Made by a program: the position numbers and the translations under genes. A DNA stretch of 64,000 nt, taken from NCBI RefSeq assembly GCF_030362835.1, contig NZ_JAUCGQ010000001.1:2273461-2337460 (forward strand), in the 5' to 3' direction. The DNA comes from Cellulomonas alba. Lineage in GTDB: Bacteria; Actinomycetota; Actinomycetes; Actinomycetales; Cellulomonadaceae. Shown piece by piece: positions 62,022 to 64,000 of this stretch (its first letter is position 1; the number at the start of each line of letters is the position of its first letter). The notes under the pieces were generated by a model. That model was not told where the DNA came from. It was given only the letters and a program-made list of their open reading frames with translations, and made no database searches.

Positions 62022-63229
62022 CGACGACGACGGCGGCCGACCCCGCGCGCACGACGCTCGGTGCGCGCCTCGACGACGCGACGCGCCACCTGCCCGCGCC
62101 CCTCGCGGTGGTGGACCTCGACGCGCTCGACGCGAACGCGAGCGACCTGGTGCGCCGCGCCGCGGGGACCGCGATCCGCGTGGCGAGCAAGTCGGTGCGC
62201 GTGCGCCACGTGCTGCAGGACGTGCTCGCGCGCCCCGGGTTCGCGGGGGTCATGGCCTACTCGCTGCGCGAGGCGCTGTGGCTCGTGGAGAACGGCGTCG
62301 ACGACGTGCTGATCGGGTACCCGACGGTCGACACCGACGCGCTCGACCGGCTCGCCGCGTCGCCGCGGGCGGTCGCCGCCGTGACGCTCATGGTCGACGA
62401 CGTCGCGCAGGTCGACCTCGCCGCGCGTGCGGCGCAGGCGCACGGCGTCACGCTGCAGGTCTGCCTCGACATCGACGCGTCGCTGCGGGTCGCGCTCGGT
62501 CCCGTGCGCGCGCACCTCGGCGTCCGGCGCTCGCCCGTGCACACGCCGGACGACGCCGCGGCGCTCGCGCAGGCGATCGCGCGGCGCGGCGGCGTGCACG
62601 TGCGCGGCCTCATGTTCTACGAGGCGCAGGTCGCGGGGATGCCCGACTCGAGCGCGGCCGTGCGGCTCGTCAAGCGGCTGTCGATCGGCGACCTGGCGGT
62701 GCGGCGCGCCCGCGTGCTCGACGCGGTCCAGGACGCGCTTGGGTACCCGCTGACGCTCGTGAACTCGGGCGGCTCGGGGTCCGTGCAGTCGAGCGTGTCC
62801 GACCCCGTCGTCACCGAGGTCACCGCCGGGTCGGGCCTCTTCGTGTCCACGCTGTTCGACCAGTACCGCTCGTTCGCGCCGCGGCCGGCGGCGTTCTTCG
62901 GGCTCGACGTCGTGCGCATCCCTGCGGCGGGCTACGCGACCGCGTTCTCCGGCGGCTACATCGCGTCCGGCCCGCCGACCGCGTCGCGCCAGCCACGGCC
63001 CGTCTGGCCGACGGGGCTGTCGCTGACGCCGCGCGAGGGCGCGGGCGAGGTGCAGACGCCGCTGCGGCTCGCGGGCACGGCCGACCTGCGCGTCGGGGAC
63101 CGGGTGTGGTTCCGCCACGCCAAGGCCGGCGAGGTGATGGAGCGGTTCGACCAGGTGCACCTCGTGCGAGGCGCGGGCGTCGTCGAGTCCGTGCCGACGT
63201 ACCGCGGCGAGGGCCGCAACTTCGGCTGA
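62018..63229 (+). CDS. PLP-dependent amino acid deaminase/aldolase (D-threonine aldolase-like)
   Basis: A 403-residue fold-type III PLP enzyme of the alanine racemase N-terminal superfamily. The Schiff-base Lys is in IRVASKSVRVRHVL (about residue 57). LMFYEAQVAGMP and NSGGSGSV mark the phosphate-binding region, and the C-terminal domain holds the metal-binding type residues of D-threonine aldolase-like proteins (WFRHAKAGEVMERFDQVHLV). It may split or deaminate a D-hydroxy amino acid. Together with the aldonolactone oxidase and MFS genes it forms a small catabolic module of unknown substrate. Confidence 0.83.
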   Translation: MTTTTAADPARTTLGARLDDATRHLPAPLAVVDLDALDANASDLVRRAAGTAIRVASKSVRVRHVLQDVLARPGFAGVMAYSLREALWLVENGVDDVLIGYPTVDTDALDRLAASPRAVAAVTLMVDDVAQVDLAARAAQAHGVTLQVCLDIDASLRVALGPVRAHLGVRRSPVHTPDDAAALAQAIARRGGVHVRGLMFYEAQVAGMPDSSAAVRLVKRLSIGDLAVRRARVLDAVQDALGYPLTLVNSGGSGSVQSSVSDPVVTEVTAGSGLFVSTLFDQYRSFAPRPAAFFGLDVVRIPAAGYATAFSGGYIASGPPTASRQPRPVWPTGLSLTPREGAGEVQTPLRLAGTADLRVGDRVWFRHAKAGEVMERFDQVHLVRGAGVVESVPTYRGEGRNFG

Positions 63230-63326
63230 CCGGGCCGCGACGGCGCGGGTCGGGTGCGGAGCGGGACCCGGCCGGCCCCGACCGGCCGCCGCCCGCTGGG
63301 AGGCGGGCCGCCCGCGCGCGTCCCGG

Positions 63327-63332
63327 TAGCCT
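63327..63332 (+). promoter_or_regulatory. -10 box for leaderless cysS mRNA
   Basis: TAGCCT followed by 6 nt and the GTG of cysS; no ribosome site before the start. Confidence 0.5.
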
Positions 63333-63338
63333 TGCCCG

Positions 63339-64000
63339 GTGACCCTGCGCCTGTTCGACTCCGCGACCCGCACGGTGCGCGACTTCGTCCCGCTGCGCGC
63401 GGGCGAGGTCGGCATCTACCTGTGCGGCGCGACCGTGCAGGCGCCCCCGCACATCGGGCACCTGCGCTCGGGCGTCGCGTTCGACGTGCTGGTCCGCTGG
63501 CTGCGCCGCACCGGCAACCGGGTCACGCTCATCCGCAACGTCACGGACATCGACGACAAGGTGCTCGCGAAGGCCGAGGCCGCGGGCGAGCCGTGGTGGG
63601 CGTGGGCCATGACGAACGAGCGCGCGTTCACCGCCGCGTACGACGCGCTGGGCGTGCTGCCGCCGACGTACGAGCCGCGCGCGACGGGCCACGTCCCCGC
63701 GATGGTGGAGCTCATCGAGCAGCTGATCGACGGCGCGCACGCCTACGCGGCCGACACGGGCGACGTGTACTTCGACGTCGCGTCGTTCCCCGACTACGGC
63801 TCGCTGACCAACCAGCGCGTCGAGGACATGGTGCCCGCGCCGGACGACGCGCCCGAGGGCGGCGCCAAGCGCGACGCGCGCGACTTCGCGCTCTGGAAGG
63901 CGCGCAAGCCGGGCGAGCCGGCGACCGCCGCGTGGGACACCCCGTGGGGGCCGGGCCGGCCGGGCTGGCACATCGAGTGCTCCGCGATGGCGCAGCGCTA
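63339..64000 (+). CDS. cysS: Cysteinyl-tRNA synthetase, 3' partial
   Basis: Class Ia synthetase charging tRNA-Cys; the first 220 residues are present and the gene runs off the window. [20 protein letters not shown] (27-46) carries the zinc Cys and the HIGH signature, [18 protein letters not shown] follows, and [14 protein letters not shown] holds the second zinc Cys/His set. The presence of RNVTDIDDK separates it from the MshC mycothiol ligase. The GTG start is 6 nt after TAGCCT. In mycobacteria cysS follows ispF, so the intervening module is an insertion relative to that order. Confidence 0.93.
   Translation, partial: MTLRLFDSATRTVRDFVPLRAGEVGIYLCGATVQAPPHIGHLRSGVAFDVLVRWLRRTGNRVTLIRNVTDIDDKVLAKAEAAGEPWWAWAMTNERAFTAAYDALGVLPPTYEPRATGHVPAMVELIEQLIDGAHAYAADTGDVYFDVASFPDYGSLTNQRVEDMVPAPDDAPEGGAKRDARDFALWKARKPGEPATAAWDTPWGPGRPGWHIECSAMAQR

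Overview
The window is a chromosomal segment of a very GC-rich actinobacterium. Lsr2, CarD, mycothiol synthesis (MshA), SenX3/RegX3, a DUF3180 protein in the folate cluster and the gene orders below all point to Actinomycetota. The encoded proteins and the xylose module look most like Micrococcales, probably Cellulomonas or a close relative; the genus is an inference. No rRNA, tRNA, insertion sequence, prophage or CRISPR array was recognised. Nearly all DNA is coding, and genes often overlap by ATGA or GTGA.

Region by region. 1-11 kb holds scattered housekeeping and accessory genes: a VanY-type peptidase (cut by the window start), a stand-alone AAA ATPase, OsmC, a large FAD/Fe-S dehydrogenase, a MarR regulator divergent from an MBL-fold hydrolase, a thiamine-binding protein, a protein ending in a RAMA-like modified-DNA reader domain, a quinone-oxidoreductase-like enzyme and a mycothiol-dependent-isomerase-like protein. 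11-14 kb is the metY-metX homocysteine module, preceded by a leaderless Cys-containing mini-ORF. 14.4-16.6 kb carries an NlpC/P60 hydrolase and a VOC protein.

16.7-38 kb is a long conserved block with the same order as in mycobacteria: ppa, dacB, DUF2342 protease, tilS, hpt, ftsH, folE, acyltransferase, folP, a folB-folK fusion, DUF3180, two PH-domain membrane proteins, a DUF2520 dehydrogenase, panC, panD, nadB, nadC, lysS, a small membrane protein and lsr2. Folate, pantothenate and NAD synthesis are run here largely by overlapping, probably coupled genes.

38-43.5 kb is the xylose module (xylA-xylB, divergent ROK regulator) and a lactonase. 43.5-55.6 kb is mshA, gpmA, a TPR protein and the phosphate system: phoU, senX3-regX3 and pstSCAB, with 11-bp PHO-box repeats before pstS and phoU. 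A four-gene cluster of uncharacterised proteins (DUF7144, DUF6325, SHOCT, DUF1269) sits between phoU and senX3. 55.7-64 kb is an LpqE-like lipoprotein, carD, ispD, ispF and cysS (cut by the window end), as in mycobacteria, interrupted by an aldonolactone oxidase/TetR/MFS/PLP-enzyme module.

Non-coding signals that stand out are a 47-bp tandem repeat that re-creates start and stop codons between ispD and ispF, a family of TANNNT-N6-start leaderless promoters, short tandem repeats just after stop codons, a dispersed inverted-repeat element, GTNAC iterons before the NlpC/P60 gene, and many perfect GC-rich stem-loops between transcription units.
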